64,000 nucleotides of DNA from Dipteris shenzhenensis (taxonomy: Eukaryota; Polypodiophyta; Polypodiopsida; Gleicheniales): the NCBI GenBank assembly GCA_047967505.1, contig CM106540.1. The stretch is one strand, 5' to 3'. Of the stretch, positions 13,301-26,600 are shown piece after piece (the first letter of the stretch is position 1; each line of letters opens with the position of its first letter). The notes under the pieces are model-generated. The model was given only the letters and a program-made list of their open reading frames with translations. It made no database searches and was not told where the DNA came from. Position numbers and translations under genes: made by a program.

Positions 13301-16300
13301 GCCCATGCCTATCCGTACCGCATGTGATAGCTGAATCTGCAAGTGTCCTGAATGAAACCATCCTTGGTGAGATGGAGGAAATGATCTCTGTAGAAGGCCA
13401 TCTTAGTGGCATGCAGCTGCATCGGGGAGACCCCTGCTTGCTGAATGCAAACAATGCATCTCCTGTCGTGTCAATCGTAAAGTAGGTGCATCCAAGGGAG
13501 TCTTGGGATGGAGGGAGATGATCAATGGACATGCCTCATGTGTGGAACCATTTAGTTTCATGTGAATACTACCAACTCGTATCACCATCGATTGCTAGCT
13601 ACATGGAGGATGAGAGGGCTCTCCATGGTGGCTGCTGTCTCCATCTCAGTCCTGCCATATGCTTGGACCTTGTTTAGGTATGTGATGATCTGGAATGAGA
13701 AGTCTGTATGCATGTGATGGGCTGTGGACTCGACCAGTATGATGTTATGTTGTGTGCACCTCTTCCCACGGATCATGCGCATGACCTATAGCCTCTCCAA
13801 GCCATCCCACTCAAATCTTCTGAAATCCGCTCCCCAAAAGCATCCTTCGTATAAAAGCCGTTGGTCTGACTAGGTGGTAAAGAGGAGGGATTCGTGTATA
13901 CATGCTGAAAGTGTGCCCAACACTATCTCTCCAATCTTGATACACGTCCTTTAGCCTAGCCTAGAGCGAGCCGTCGGTTCCATGTTGAACAAGATCTTGT
14001 GAAAGACCCTAGGTACAGGTACGATGTGACAATTAGGACCTCTATCCTCATGAAGGTGAATGACTTCTGCCGGAGATGGGCATCACTAGTGTGAAGATCA
14101 TAAGCTTGGTCTTGCCCCGGCTTTCATAGAATGCCTATAAGGCCACCAGATGGCTCTGTAGACCTGCTGTTGTGTCTGATATCAGGACATCATCATTTAC
14201 ATAGAGCAGGATGGGGACGACAACCTCTACTCATGGTGAACCACTCCCTCCCTAGCATGTCCAAAAACGATGCTGGCTATCAATGTAAAGACCTAAGAGG
14301 GTGGGGAATAATGGGCATCCCCGTTTCACACCGATGGCGCTACTCACTACCTTAGACATGGCTTTTGTAGTAATACTCTGCTTGTGACTCTCATAAAGTG
14401 CCATGACTGCCCAAATAACGTCATTGGAAATCATCCAAGACTTAGTAGAGAGATAAGGTGGGCTTGTCTGAGTGAGTTAAATGCCTTGCAGAAGTCCACA
14501 AAGCAACAATAAACTCTCTGCTACTGATGTCTGGCCTCCTCAATAGCTCTCAGAGTGAAGATGCAATCCAATGTGGAGTGGTTCTACCTGAACCCTACCT
14601 GGCCCTCCGCACGTATGACTACGTATTTGGCCTACTAACTAATGTGCATCTCCAATGCTGTCCTTATACCTTGTCCATCAAATGTCTTATCATGATGGTC
14701 CAATAGCTACCAATCTCCACAGCGCTTCTGCTTTGTGTATTGGGTGGTGTGAGTGATCCAAATCGTGGGTAAGCCTTTATAGAAGGCTTAATTGAATAGC
14801 TTGGCCAAGATTGGTGCAAATGTTTCCCAACCATGGGTTAGGAGTTATGCTTGACGGCCATCATGATCTTCAGCTTTGTCATTTTGAAGCTTCTAAATGG
14901 CATCTAAGCCGGCAGTTAGTGAAGAGGGTGGAGCTGGTGGAACGAGACACGGGGACATCATATAGTATAGCCACATAGTTCTTCCAAAGGGTGAGGTCTT
15001 GGTGGGGCATGGTGACTTTTTCTATAAGCGTTTCATCTAGAACTCTTTGGCATTGCTATAGTCGTACTATGTGACTGTAGCTTCTTATGCGCGATCCTCA
15101 GATGTGCGTTCAAAATCCTGCATGATATTTGCCTGTTGGAGCTGAATGACATCTCTCTCGAAGTCTAAGCCCTTTGCTTGTATGATGTATATCCTGGCAT
15201 TTACCAAGTGTGAGGCTAGAGAGCAACCCTTAGTAGCCTGGTTTGCTTGATGTAGTAGTTTGGAGCGCGCGCTTCTGTCCTCTCACCTGGACCAACTGCT
15301 TGATACACGATCATGCTGTCACTTCTGTCCCTAGGTGAGGCATCCAATCGCTTCGGTGGCCAGACTTTCCATCCAGCCCTCATCAAAACGTCACTGTGCC
15401 CTTGAGGCAAGATCAACACTATGAAGCTCCGTTTTCCCTTTACTGTCTCAACCCTCGGCTTCACATCTTCATGTTTCTGGACCGCTGTTCTACCTGCAAT
15501 TCTTGACTTCCTACACCAACTCGCGGCCCTGCCGTTTCTTGGTCTGCTCTCCGGCTGCCTGTCTATGCTCATCCCCACGCTGCGTCAAGCCAGTCTTTCC
15601 AACTTGCCCGCAGCATCACGTTGACGGAACACCCCAACGGCGAGATATGGGCCATTGAAGCGCCGATGACAAGGTATGCAGTCCCCTCCCCCAGCATCAG
15701 AACCTCTCCCTGCTGCCCATATCTGTGGATGCCTCATGTAATGGCAGATAGGTGGATTCCTATGAGTGTATTCGTATGAATTTTAAGAATCATATGGCAA
15801 TTGTCTTTCCTTGGGATTGGATGGCACATGAGAGCCAAAGCCCTTGAAGGCTAGCCTTATTATTGGCATCATGTGGAACAATCTTATGAGTGACTCTCGT
15901 GAAATTGAAACTGCACTATGTTGTGTTTTTAGAGGATGAGTTTGGGAATGTTCCTGGATTCATCTAGGTATATACAGTCTCGTAACTAGTTTACTTGTGC
16001 ACACACAGATATAGATGTGCATTACAGTTTGCAAACATATCTCAGTCACTCCTGGCAACTTTTTTCAGGTACTCCAACATTTTTGTCACCGCTCCAAGCC
16101 CTGAGAATCTCAAGACTCTTTTTGAGTTTGTTTTCAAGGGATTTGATGCCTTAGAATACAAGGTAAGTCTAAACATTCTTGGTGTTATTTCTTTATGTTC
16201 TGGTGATTGAGACTGTTTAACACAAAGTTTTGTACTGAAACCCTAATTGCATATATTCAGGAACACTTAGACTATGACCTAGTAGAGAGCACAAATCCAG

Positions 16301-18120
16301 ATTTTAATAAGGCCATTGTACGTGTAAACATTTACCGTCAACATCGTCAAACTATACAGGTAAGTTTCACTAATTAGATTGAAGTTCTGCAGTGCGCATT
16401 AAGTTAAGAGCCATGACCTGAATTGAAGGAACAATGGTTTTTGGGGGGAAATCAGCTTTTATGTTAACATTTTGGAAGCTAGGATGTGCTGTGTTAATTG
16501 GAACACATTTCAAAGTTGTAATTCAAGACCTCTTATATTTAGCCTTGAATGTGTCTGATGTTTTCTGTGTGCAGTCAAAATGATATTAAAAGCTGAAACG
16601 AATGTGCTCTATCTTTTTTTTGTTTTCCCAAAAGCAAAGCTTATTTTTTGTTTTTGAACTTCTGGTATTCTGACCTTTCTCACCAGAAAGCAGCAGGTGC
16701 CAGTGAGTTCTGGCTTCTAGTGCTCTTCAGCAGTTCAGTTTGGTAATACTTGACACAATATTGAAACTAACTGCTCTATAGCTTATTTTGTCCAAGGAAA
16801 GTCAACTTTTCAGTAAGCAAATGTAAACAAAGGCTTGCTATGCTTGCTAGTACAACTCTGGCCAACACGGTGCTTCGTGCACTTTTTAAACTCAAGCATT
16901 TGACAAGCTGTAAATAGCTTGGACAAGGTCCCACTGTAGACTGTCATTCAATACACCTGCCTCTGTTTGTAAAGGATTGTGATGATCTCATTATGTAGGT
17001 ATGATGCATTCACGCTTGCCTGCTTATGAATCTTGTGCTATAGGCCTTTCATAAGTGCATGTATTTGGTATGGAGCCTAAATTGTGGATCAACAGCAGAG
17101 TATTGATCTCAGTACTTCTAAGATCAGGATGTCAACTATGATATGAGATGGGACTGTGAAGGATCTGTGCGTGCCAAGTATTTTAGTAGTAGACCTTCCA
17201 TGCTGAGTGTTGTGCTAATAAGATCTGGGTGCTAAGAGGGGTCTGCTTGCCAGCTGTGGTTGCCTCTCTGTTTATGCTAGGTATTGCTCTGCCTTGCTGA
17301 TGGTTGACAGTGCCTATCATGGTATAATGGTAATGGGACATATTTGTTGGCTTTGGCAAGTGGTCTTGTGCATAGCATGCCGCTCATATCTACTGTCATA
17401 GTGGGAACATGTATAGATGCTCTACTGTCTTAGCCATGTCTGTGCGCTTACTTGACCTTGGATCCCCTGCCGAAAGCGAATATGCAGTTTTTTATCCTCC
17501 TCTGTTCGATAGATCTTATACTGCTTCAACATATCGTATGCAGTGCTGCCACTTGCATTAGTGTGGTGACACCCTTTTTGGTCATAATCTTGTGGAGTAT
17601 TTCTTCTTAGCTGTCCGGATCAGCTTTACATCTGGTATCTTCTTCACATCAGCCTCGCAGTCCAAATCGACTTGTGACATGTTCAGCTTTTGCTCAGCCA
17701 TCTGCAGAATTCAGTCATTGACTAATCAACTGGTCTTTGATCGAGGAGGACTTACTTCTTTTATGCACATTTCCCTTTTCCCTTCTTCATATGTTTTGGG
17801 TTTTGTTCCCAAAGGTGAAGGATGATCTACATCTTAAGAGTCGGAAATGAATCTAAGTTGTACTCATTTGGAGATATCATAGCCAAAGAATGTGTTGATG
17901 TGATGTGTTGGTGTGTTGTACTAGGAGATCTAGTACTAGTCCTTGTGTGAGTCATGTGTGATTGCCACGTGTCACTATGGGACTTATCACTTGGTGCGAG
18001 TGTGTGTGAGTATGTAGTCTATGTAAGGCTTGTACTTCACTTGTCTTGTGATACTTGATGAATGAATGAATGAAAGCCTTCATGGATTCTATATTTGTCT
18101 ACCATTTCTTAACTCCCTAG

Positions 18121-18155
<35 letters not shown>

Positions 18156-20571
18156 CCATGTTTCCAACATGATATTAGAGCAAGTTAACCCTGCCACGTC
18201 ATCATCTCCCTAACCCTAATTTGTCTCTAGCTGCCTCCTCCTTTCAGTTGCTCCTACCTGATTAGGGGTTTCTGCACAGCCGCCTCAGTTCTGCCTCACC
18301 TTGCCTCCATTTCCGCCTGTCTACTACCTCCACAGGCAGCCACCTTATTTCTCCTCCATTCCCTTTTGGTTGGTGCTCTTGGCTTGCTGGTCGGTACCCT
18401 GCAGCCACAAGTGCCTGCATGTGTGGATATTAAAAGCTGTCTTGGAGCTATCCAATGCCATTCGTAGGGTTTTCACGCCATTGCAGCAGAAGTCTACACC
18501 CGTGGGCATTAGTTGTAGATTTCGTGATCTTTTGGAGGCTTTTCGACCTAGTTTGGAGCTGCTACTGCAATTTCGGGCTGTTTTGGTGCTGCTGCAGCAT
18601 AACCGCCTACATTAGAGGTGATTTTCGGGTGTTTCCCTCATTTGTTCCAGCATTTCAAAACCCTAAATCACCTTGGAGCTGCATTTCCAGCCACCTTTGA
18701 GGTGTTTCTAGCCTTTCAATATATCAAAATCAATCGATTCTCGCGTGAAGACTTGCTGCAGCACTGGTGCACTTTGAATAGCCACTAGGGCATTTTGAAG
18801 CTGTTTTGAGGCCTCTCGCATACATATAACATACATTTTTCATTGTGGAGGCCTGCTAATTCATTTCGGAATACTCTAGAGGCCTGCTACATCAGTGTTG
18901 GGCCTGCTGGTACATTTTGATTCACTCAATTCTTCATTTTTAGGCATATTCTTGCTGCTTTTCCATTAGGGTTTGCATTTTGGAACCTCTGAGGTCATCC
19001 ACCAGCTGTTGGACACGTTTATTTATGCATTTCTGAAGCTGCTGATTCATTCCAGAGCTCTAGACCAGCCTCTTCATTCGCTGGTTATCCATTTCAGCTT
19101 GCTGGCTTTGCTACCTCAGATTGATATTATGGAGCCTTGTCCTCATGTGAAGACTCATCAACACCACTTTCAGCCAGGGATGAGTGGCATGACAAAGCAC
19201 TACCGCTTATTGGTGTGAGGTTGGTCAACAAATTGCTTCATCAACTTGACCTCACTACTTCAGCCAAAGAGACCTTGGTGGTCAGTGTCATCAAACCAAA
19301 GTAAGAGACAATACATTCATTTTTTGGGTGACAACCCATGACAGAGTACCTCTTATTCCTCCAAATACAATCAGTTTAGAGGGACAACTCAAGGCTGAGA
19401 ACCTTTATTGACTGAGCATTCAACACACATAGAACTAAGCATCATCTACCACCTTAGAGAGGAATAGATCATGCAACATAGCAGATGAAGCTTCCAGCTT
19501 AGGTCTAGTAGATGTAGCATAAATATTCTTGAGCTGGTCCAGGGCTACTCTTTGCGTGTTGGGTCTTCACACTCTTTGCTCTGAAGGGGGGTGTTGATGT
19601 GATGTGTTTGTGTGTAGTACTAGGAGAACTAGTACTAGTCCTTGTGTGACTGAGAAGTCACTATCACACGGGAGGTGTTAGATAGTTGGACTTGCTCATT
19701 GCAGTATTGCGGTTGTCACCAAGCTGTAAATACTCCTAAGTCAAAGTTCTAGTTGACCATTTATTGATCATAATCAATGAGTTATTCATTTACTTAATTA
19801 TGTTCAAAAAGTTATGTTTATTTGGTCAAAGTATTGACTTCGGTCAAAGATACTTACCTCCAGCTAAGTAAGCCTAACCCTGGTTAGGAAGATTTGTCTT
19901 AGGCCAAGATGATTAACTACGGTTAACCAAAGAACCAAGGCGTTGACTTCGGCAGAGAGTGTTGACTTTGGTTAACGAGACTTGGCTTATGCCAAGAGGG
20001 TTAACTTCAGTTAACCAAGATGTGCCAACCTCGGTTGGAGAGACTTGGCCATAATTAAGCTGGTTCGACTGATGGTCAAGTGCCTTAATGACGACCAAGA
20101 GGGTTGACCTCGGTCGACCAAAGAATTTGTTTTATGTTATGTGCACATGTTTGTTTGGTGGGGAATCCCATAGTGACTAGGACTAGTCCATAGATTATTA
20201 TTTGCATGCAAAGCGCTGAGCATTACTGGGTGCCATGGTTGTGCGCTTTAGTTAATGGTTGCAGGAACTATGAGGGGTTGATTACCCAAGCGCCATGGAC
20301 CTCAGAGGACAATCAGGAGGTGTACATGTGACCACGGGCTATGAAGACCCTAGACTCTTGCCCTTTGAGGCATGTAACTAGAGATAGTCTAGATTTTTGA
20401 CACTTGGCATGTTGCCAAAAGAAATGTGCCGAGAGCTCTTTTGTAAAGAAGATTTTACGTATGTTTATGTATGAACAGCAGGCCATGAGCTGCACTCTTG
20501 TACTCCGTTTTCATTATATGAATAAAGACCTTCGGGGGGGTCCAGCCCGACGATTGTCCCGAGCCCTAGTG

Positions 20572-20617
<46 letters not shown>

Positions 20618-23600
20618 CATGACAACAGAAATCACTAATCCGTGATTGTATGCCAATGGTGTAACATGTATTTGTATTCATGATGGACACCGACCAATTT
20701 GTTATGGCGGTGGATCATCTCCGTAGATAGGACTAGTCGAGCTGGAAGCACTGCATCAGACGGCATCGAATTTGGACATGTGACACTTATTCTGTGAATA
20801 AAAATGTGCACACACGTGTCTAGGTCCTAGGGGCAATAGGAAGGGAAGGGTGCATTAAGGTGCATTGAATGGTAGATGCATGGGTCATAGGCTAAGGGTA
20901 GGTCTAAATGGGAAGATGGAACTTGAGTGATCTCGAGGGACATTAATGAAAGGGTATTACCCTTTCATTGTGAATCTCACGTAGCATTCTTTATTCACCT
21001 TGCATGCATCCACCATCTCTCACACACTTGGCATGTAGGTTGAAATAGAAACAAGTACTCTCATGAGGGCGCTCTTACCCATTGGAGGGCCAATTGGCAT
21101 TCAAATTCTGCATGCATTGCGCACATTTGCATTCTTGAGAAGGATGGTTCTTCATAGAGATGATGAATTCTCAACAGTAATAGTTCAGCTAATAGAGGAA
21201 AAGATTTTAATCGGTATCAAAGGGCAAATTCCAATGTTCTTCTTAGAACGTGACGATCCTAGTACAGCCGGGTCCACGGTTGCACAACGCACGAACTCGT
21301 ACTCAAAATGGTTCAGTCTGTGAGTTGTGCGTGATTTGGATCGCCGGCTAGTAGACGGGCCCTATTTTCAAATAAGGTTAGCGATTTATGTAGCCAAGCA
21401 TCGTTGCAAGCGTGACGATCAAAATTAATTGCTTGTGCTGGTATTGGTGACGGGAGCATAAGGAGATTGCCTGAGTTAGTATGAAGCTGCACACGAACCG
21501 CTGTTTAGGCCACTAGGCTTTCATAGCAGAGTTACGTCGTCATAGCCCAACCGGACTGTTGGAAATAGTCTGAAAGCCCAAGCATATCTGGGAATTTCGA
21601 CGGGGAATTTTGGGATGCCTGAATCTCTATGGATGAAGGCGAAGCTTGAGGAGCAGACGTGCGTCTGAGCTGCGTTTTGAGAAATGAAGCAGATCATGTG
21701 CGAACAATTGACGCGGATGGATCTGTTGAGAGATGATTGCTATATCGCGACTGGCGCTGGTCACGTTGAACCTTGGTCGTCAGGTGTGACGGACAGAAAA
21801 CAGGAAGAGCAGCTCTGTTGATGCGCGATGCCACACGGAGAATTCCGGACATCATTTTTTCTTATTTCCTCTGTGCAAGGTTTCGATTTTAGGTGCTGAT
21901 GTGGCCACTAGGCTGTAGAGTGGACGTGGCAAGTGCTAACGTGGCACTGACAGTGACACGTGGCAAGGGACACAGATGCTGACATGGCAGCCAGTCAAGC
22001 TGCTGACGTGGCAAATCTCTGGTTAGCTTGAGTTAACCCTGGTTAGAGCTAAACAGACAGTACACTAACCAGACCAGATTGGTCCAGTTAACCAAACTGT
22101 AGTTTGTTTCAGTCATTCCATCCAGTTACTCTGAAAAAAAAACTAGAATGCTTGGCCAGCTGCTAAGTATATTGTAAGTAGCTAATAATAGGCCAGTTCA
22201 TCTAACGGCTTAGAATGTGCCACATGGCTTCGTAGGATTTTAGAGTTTCATAAAACGCTCTAGTGCTGGCCAAGTAAAAAAGTTGCAGAGACAGTTTTGG
22301 CCATCAGTTTCTACCTTTCTGTCAGCTATTTTCTGTCAGAAATCAGCAGAAAAACAGCAGAAAACACAGAAAGACAGAGTTTTGCAGAAACATAGAGATT
22401 TGCATGCTTTTTGAGCAGAGAAAAAGGGTGTCAGATGCATTTTTGAATGCCATTTGCAATAACCAAATAAGGGGCACACTGTTTGAGGTTATGCTTCAAT
22501 CTTGACAGCAAGTTTGTGGTACGAGTTTGGGCTAAGGTGTGTTTGGATTAGTAGGAGCCCCTCTCAGCCCGACCCATTATCCTACAACTAAACACACACA
22601 ATTTGCCTCGTCCTATCACCCCTACTTCTCACTCAGCCATCTTTCCCCCTCTCAGTAGGCCCTGCCACACCCACACTCCAGGTGTCCCCCCATCGTGCCC
22701 TTTCGCCTCCCTCCCCCTCCCTCTTCACACCACATCCATACACACTTCACGGCCACAATCCCATCAGATTCCTGGGACCATGTTCTCCTCGAGGATCTTA
22801 CACCCCTTTAGGTGGAAGAGAGGCGTACCCTCCTACATCAGTGGGATATCACCTGGAAGGAGGGGAAGTGGGTAGTATTCTGAGAGATGGATTTTGATAG
22901 GTCTCCGACAGGCATCCGGTGGCCCTCGCACGGAGGGGGTGGGGTCTATGAGATTCAGAGCATGGAGACCCTGATGTGCAGTGTTTGGAAGTTGGAACTG
23001 CAACGGTACTTTATGGTTAGATCCAGAGAATTTCTTAGAATTATACAACATAGCCTTTTACACAGAGACACACCAGAGCCGAGAGTGCCCTTCGCCCATA
23101 GTAAGTGGTTACACATGGGAGGCAGCGTATCGGGATGAGACCCGGGAGACATAAGGAGTCCAATGATTGGGAGTCCTATATCGATCATCTCTGGTTGGGA
23201 CGATCTTTGTCGACAAACGAGTTCCACACGCTAGGTTCTTATGGGTTCGGATCCGATGACGTGCCCATAAGGATCTTTTTATCATAGTCTCTTACTTTCC
23301 CCCGAGACCTCATATTTCGCCAAGGATCTACGTGAGGAGACTGAGACCTTGCTCTACGCAGCCCTCTACCCAGACACCATGAATATTTCGAGCCGCGGGA
23401 AAGTCGTCCTTGTTGGAGACTTCAACGCGAGGACAGGTACATGCCAGGTATCACTCTTGGATTTTCGTGAGATGTTGACATAGATAAGGTTGGGAAGTTC
23501 TTGAGTCTCCGCAGACAGGCATGCCCCTATCATAGCTTATGGACATGCATCACTAGATATGGGCAGATTACATGATCTTGTCATCTAAAATGGCTTGAGT

Positions 23601-26600
23601 CGTTGGCCCTCCTCGGGTGGGTTCACTTGTTTTTCCCACGAGGGGGGTCGAGCGTAGTATGGTAGTTGACTACCTCATGGGATCTCTTGCCTTCACTTCA
23701 CAAATTATTGATTTCCCTGTCTTACCACCGCCTCCAGGAGCAGATCATCCTTATCTTTTATGTAGTATCTTCACACCACTTCCCACATCACACACTACGT
23801 CATCAGTTACACACACTACCTATCATGACCACACTACCTATCATGACGTACACTTAGACCACACACTTAGGCCTGCATACTCCGCTCGCCTCGGCGAGTT
23901 GCTCAGAGACATAGACCACATACTGCCTCGATCATGCGATCTCTCCATGAGGTTGCGCTACACACTTTCCCACACACCACTCGATCCATGCGCCCCCCAC
24001 CACTCTGTTCAGTACCCTGCATAGCTGCACGAAACTCCGTTTCATGCGGCCGAAATGAAAATGCGGCCAAAACGGAATAAAAATGCCAGCCGTTTTTGAA
24101 ACGACAAAACGGCATTTCTAGCTGCCCCTTTTTAAGCCTCTCCATTCTCCTTTGCCCTCTCCACTCACCTACTCTAGCCTCTCCACTCCCCAACCCACTC
24201 TCCTATCCTCTCCTACTCTAGCCTCTCCACTCTCCTACACTCTCCTACCCTCTCCACTCTCCTACTCTAGCCCCTCCACTCTCCTATCCTAGCCTCTCCA
24301 TTCTCTACTCCTCTCCTCATTCTCTTGCTCTCCCTCCTCTTTCTCCCCATACTCTCCCTCATCCTCCATAGTCCCCATACTCCAGCTTATGCAGGTACTC
24401 TTCTTGATGAGGAGGAACTTGAGACATTTGAAGAGGCACATGATAATGTGCAGAGGCACATGATAATGTGCATTGGATGAATGCCATGCATGATGAGTTG
24501 CAGTCCATTCAGAAAAATCAGACATGGGAGGTTGTCGATTTGCCACCAGGTAAACATGCCATAGGTACACGGTGGGTTTTCAAAGTTAAAAGAAAGCCAG
24601 ATGGCACCGTTGACAGGTACAAGGCAAGGCTGGTCACAAAAGGATATGCTCAAAAAAAGGGCATAGACTATGAGGAGACTTTTGCTCCTACATCCAAAAT
24701 GACAACCATCCGGTCAGTCATAGCAATGGCTGCAAATTTTCAGTGGAATGTTCATCAGTTGGACATAAAAACAGCCTTCCTTAATGGAGACTTGTTGGAA
24801 GAGGTTTATATCAAACAACCTCCAGGCTTTGAAATTTCAGGAAATGCACTTTAGGTATGCAAGCTGAATAAAGCTTTGTATGGGCTGAAACAGGCCCCAC
24901 GTGCATGGTATGCAAAGATTCACGCCTTTCTGACCAGCAAGGGGCTGCACAACAGTCCAACTGAAAGCACCCTCTACATCAAGAAGGATGGGGGGGATAT
25001 TTTAGTCATCATTCTTTATGTAGATGACTTACAACTCACAGGGTCAAATGAAGATAATATTGCAGATTTTAAAGTTGAAATGCAGACCACTTTTGACATG
25101 TCAGATTTGGGGCTGCTACACTTTTATTTGGGGATCCAATCACTCAAGAGCAAAGTGGCATCGGTACGTCTCAATCCAAGTATGTGCAAAAACTCTTGGA
25201 CAAATTCAACATGCAGGATTGTAAGCCCATAGCTACTCCCATGGAGCCGGGGCTGAAGCTTACAATGCATGAAGCAGGTGAATCATTTGATGTCACACTC
25301 TACAGTTAGGCTGTTGGATGCCTCATTTATCTCTGCAATACACGACCTGATATTCAGTTTGCAGTTTCTCAGGTGAGCAGATATATGCACAGCCCAAAGA
25401 CTATGCATTGGCAGGCTGTAAAACGCATCTTCCGTTATTTGTGAAGTACCAAGTCTTTTGGCTTGATGTTTTCCAGGGGGGGTGACTTGCAGATGCATGC
25501 CTACAGTGACTCAGATTGGGCTGGAGATTATGACACTAGGCAGTCCACAAGTGGCAATTGTTTCTTTTTGGGCAAAGCTTGTATTTCTTGGTTGAGCAAG
25601 AGACAACCTACAGTGGCTACCTCTTCATGTGAAGCTGAGTACAGGGCAGCTTTCACAGCGACAATTGAATATGTTTGGCTACGTCGTTTATTTGCTGATC
25701 TTCATCTTTCATTGGAGGGTCCTTCTCCAATTCTCACTGATAGTCAGAGTGCTATTGCAGTGGCAAAGAATCCTGTGTTTCATGCTCGCACGAAGCACAT
25801 TGAGGTTCATTATCACTACGTCAGAGAGAAGTTGCATGCAGGAGAGATCAGCATGATCTATGTGTCAACACATGACAATGTTGCATACATTTTCACCAAA
25901 GCACTTCTACGTGAAAAGTTTGAGGCATTCCGCAGTGCCCTGAACTTATCTCCTTTTGGTGATTGATCATTTCCTTGTACATGACATTGGCACTGCAGGG
26001 GGGTGTTAGAATTATTGCTATAATTGAGCAGTGACCAATGTAATGTAATAAGTAGGTTAGGGGCACTTTTCCCTCACTTAGAGGTTTCTCCCTCTAACCA
26101 CAGTTAGCTCACTAACTATGGTTAGTGAAGTGATAAGGTTTTTTCACTTAGACAAAACCCATCACTCCATTCAGTTGTAACTCTCTCATCTATTTTGCAA
26201 CTACGTTTTCAGCTCTCACACTCTCCTGCTCTTGTTCTCACCTTTGCTCTCTCTCTCTCCCATTCTCACACCATTCTCTTCGACGGATGGTGTGATAGAA
26301 AGAAGAGAGGCATCATCAATATTCTTGTCTCTTGCCCTCTACTTCTTTGTTGTGTGGATGCAGGAGAGAAGGGAAGAAAAACCACCACCTCCTTTATCTA
26401 TCGTCACATTTGGGATGCTATACTTGAGGTAAGTTGAGAGTCATGTAGTAGCGAGCGTCTTTATATTCTTTGATCTCCATAAGTAAATCTACTTTTTCTT
26501 CTTGAATCTTACAAGCTGAAACTTGTCATGTAGGTCGGTCCCCCAAATGTGGTGCAAGTCGTATCGGACAATGCCTCCAATCGTAGGTCCATGGGTCGCA

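Noticed and set aside
15216-15578. 120-codon basic protein on the minus strand in intron 7
   Set aside because: No recognised family; adjoins a LINE relic and lies within the NAT10 intron. Kept only as a note.
17592-17825. Possible copia gag on the minus strand
   Set aside because: Composition looked suggestive, but no knuckle, no conserved word and several stops in the supposed frame.
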